Assembly (NCBI GenBank): GCA_021234155.1
Contig: JAJEKV010000020.1
Coordinates: 4,820,563-4,884,562, forward strand
Direction of reading: 5' to 3'
Source of the DNA: Isoetes taiwanensis
Lineage: Eukaryota; Streptophyta; Lycopodiopsida; Isoetales; Isoetaceae
Length of the DNA stretch: 64,000 nt
A program made the translations under genes and the position numbers. Below are positions 61,843-64,000 of the stretch, piece after piece. A model generated the notes under the pieces. That model was not told the DNA's origin. It saw only the letters and a list, made by a program, of their open reading frames with translations, and did not search any database. Numbering within the stretch: the first letter of the stretch is position 1; the number at the start of each line of letters is the position of its first letter.

Positions 61843-62275
61843 TGAATTGAATTGATTTTTATCGTCTACGAAGACTAATAGGCTCATGGGACTTAATCAA
61901 AGAATACACCAAATGTTTTACTGTCAGTACCAAAAAGTCCCTCCTCGAAGGAATTTCGAGAGAAAAATCTTGGCAGTAATAGGCATGCTGAGAAACTGTA
62001 CAATGGTACATTATGATCCGTTTCAATTTTAATACAATGTCAAAAGGGTGGTTAGGCAGCATCAACTTAGCATAGCGGACTCGAATATGGGTGAATGCTA
62101 GAAGAGTATGGCATTCGTCGTCAATGGCACCTTGTTGGCAACATTAACAAATTCTGTTCTCACGTGCCTGTTTCAATCTGCGTTTCTTCATGGGCAAATG
62201 TGTACGGAAATAGCGTTGTTGACCTATACAAGCATGCAAATGATCTGGTACTAGTAGTGTATAAGTTGTATTTAA
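61843..62275 (-). mobile_element. U-hairpin LINE family, 3' fragment (copy E)
   Basis: The tail is AATTC-like (61843-61856), the hairpin is at 61917-61980, and the following 300 bp matches copies B, C and D1 (landmarks GGCTCATGGGACTTAATCAA and CTGGTACTAGTAGTGTATAA). Coding sequence is not recognisable. Confidence 0.65.
61917..61980 (-). other. ENE-like U-rich hairpin (copy E)
   Basis: In sense RNA the lower stem is ATTACTGCCA against TGACAGTAAA. U5 faces U5. CTCTCG and the GGGA side form the upper stem, and a CC-TTCG-type loop caps it. It is less regular than copies A and B. Confidence 0.5.
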
Positions 62276-62458
62276 TTAAAGTGGGACAAATCTTGAATTT
62301 TGGGACTCGGACTGAAAATGGGACTCACACACCATAAAAGAAATTTCTGAATTGATTGCTTGAATAGAATTACACATGACACACATAGAATTGGGTTACT
62401 TGTTTTCCTCATAAATTTTACAAACCACTAGTTGAGAAAGTTTTCAAACTTCTCAATA
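62276..62458. other. Spacer
   Basis: No feature recognised. Confidence 0.4.
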
Positions 62459-64000
62459 TTATGTACCCTCATACAATGATATAGCATGGAGGTTGCTCAT
62501 GGCCTTGTCCATCTCCCTTTTTGGGATCTTGTGTGTGTTGTCCTTTGCAATGTGAGAACTTGGATATGACCATACCACACACTCCACCAATTCCCTCCTT
62601 TGAGGGTCAGCATAATTTGCCCTCCACTTCTTCTCCCCCGGTCGGTGTATTGCTCCTTCAAGTTGCCCTTCTTGTGTCTCCCAATGAGCTCCCAATATTG
62701 AATTTGGAATCCGGGGACTTAACTCCTCTCCATCGGGCATAGTGGTGGTTACATCGAGAGTGCCACCCCTAACCATATTGGGACGGTCCTCATCATCGGG
62801 GCTTACTAGCACAAAGTATCCTTCCTTGATGTCCTCAAAGGGATCCCTTTCGGGGAAGATCAAACCACTTCGGCTTTGAGGCCTTACTTCCCACAAACCA
62901 CTTGGAACCCTTGTTGGGACCCAAGTGAGCATTCTTAGGCGTGCTTGCACCTTGAGAACCCTCCCATCTTGACTCGGCAAGAACCCGTCTCTTAGCTCCC
63001 TCCCACATGGGTGTTTGGGTTTCTAAGCATGTCACAACTTTCTCCCAAGTACTTGATTAGGGAGTCCATTTAATTTTTCTTAAGAGTGGAGGTGTGCTTT
63101 CCATTTCGAACATCATCCCCGGTCGTTATGTAATCCTTGATGCCCTTCACTAGTTGGCTAGAGTCTTTTGACTGTCTTGAAGGGAGGTAGTGGTTTTGGC
63201 TGCCCTTTAGGAATGAGAACTTCACCAGTAGCACCCCTTTGCCACAACTCGATACCTTGTACAGGCATCCACAACTTGTCACCTGGTCTCCACTTATATT
63301 GCATGATTGGTATTCCATCCCTAACCCAAAACTTGAACTGAAGTGGCTTTTGTGTGTCTCATTAACCGGTCCTTACCATAAGTATCCCTCTACAAATGAT
63401 TTCCAATCTGCAACCTCATCCATCAAGAAAGGGGGTCAATGCAGCTCTCAAACACATCCATTAGTTCAGGGAGAGTGGTCACGTTTTCTCTCTTGAGCTT
63501 GGTGGAGAAAGTTCCAAAGAATCCATCTATATCATCATGCGTATGCCCAACCATCATGAATCCCACTTTCACAACTTTGAATACTCCCACCTTTGTCCAA
63601 GTATGACATTGCCCCAAACATCCATCTATTCTTGTTTTCTTTCCAACAGTTGTCCAACTGAACACATAGCTCCTCAGGCAGTGATTTCTCAAGTAAGGGG
63701 AAATCATCCCAAGTCCTCCTTGATTCACTAGACACCTTGGATGTGAGCTTTTTTATTTGCCTTTGGTAACAAAGCGGTTGATCATCCATCAAAGCCTCAA
63801 AAATGGGTGCTGAAGGGGAATACCTCCTCCCTTCTATCGATCCTTTCTCTAGTGTTCTCAGGCACTTGAAAATAGAGCTCACATGGAAGTTTGGATCATC
63901 TCTCCATAGATCAAGCACAAAATGACCATATGTTCTAGTTCCATGACCATGTGTTAATACACCCCTTGGACTTACTTTCATCTGAAAAGCGTTTTGACAA
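62459..64000 (-). pseudogene. DUF7869-type transposase-like protein, partial and frameshifted
   Basis: The minus strand reads from beyond the right edge of the window. The first frame (63981-63600) ends with LCVQLDNCWKENKNRW. After a one-base shift near 63580-63600 the next frame reads KVVKVGFMMVGHTHDDIDGFF (63620-63423). LQLDN..ENKN and GHTHxDID blocks mark the DUF7869 group, an RNase-H-like transposase fold as I recall it. Two more segments follow with breaks: 63318-63070 (LLVKFSFLKGS.., KGIKDYI) and 62980-62459. The latter has EGYFVLVSPDDED and ILGAHWETQEG and resembles a BAH/chromo-like module. At least three shifts or stops make the copy inactive. Its 5' end lies outside. Confidence 0.7.

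Overview
The window is AT-rich nuclear DNA from a land plant. Three things show this: a spliced gene for a chloroplast-type 2Fe-2S ferredoxin-like protein, an intronless plant U-box/ARM E3 ligase, and a dense load of plant-type LINEs, a Ty3/gypsy gag remnant, MULE-like and hAT-like repeats and MITEs. A Replitron-like HUH remnant and a DUF7869-type transposase-like gene fit a fern or other non-flowering lineage better than a typical crop genome, but the sequence does not fix the species.

Only four host loci are well supported: tRNA-Asp(GUC) at 11320-11391 (-), a 131-codon unknown protein at 11984-12379 (+), the ferredoxin-like gene in six exons at 25881-27085 (+), and the U-box gene at 47102-48388 (+). 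They do not form a pathway. Each sits alone in repeat-rich DNA.

Layout: 1-8.9 kb holds repeats and no convincing gene. 8.9-10.9 kb is a broken Replitron-like element (-). 11.3-12.4 kb carries the tRNA and the unknown gene. 13.2-17.0 kb is a 3.8 kb MULE-like element with near-matching 9-bp flanking repeats. 19.0-24.55 kb is a frameshifted LINE (ORF1, ORF2 and a third overlapping ORF3). 24.7-27.1 kb has foldback elements and then the ferredoxin-like gene. 27.5-32.7 kb is a tandem duplication whose first unit is split by a 2.9 kb element with about 550-bp inverted ends. 32.2-33.3 and 36.6-38.7 kb are copies of a second LINE family. 34.3-34.9 kb is a gag relic. 40.4-43.2 kb is a 5'-truncated LINE split by a 274-bp MITE. 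43.4-45.3 kb is a cluster of foldbacks and a 1.0 kb element bounded by TTAA. 47.1-48.4 kb is the U-box gene. 48.4-62.4 kb is gene-poor, with a tandem duplication at 55.5-57.3 kb, a short LINE at 59.5 kb and a LINE tail at 61.8 kb. 62.46-64 kb is a broken transposase-like gene running off the right edge.

The most interesting signal is a recurring RNA fold. Four copies of the second LINE family (17.6, 32.3, 38.5 and 61.9 kb) and one unrelated locus (58.5 kb) encode, on the sense strand, a hairpin in which two runs of 4-6 U face each other between a lower stem of variable sequence and a GC-rich capped upper stem. This is the architecture of ENE triple-helix RNA stability elements. A second notable signal is a third ORF overlapping the ORF2 stop in the +1 frame in two different LINE copies.
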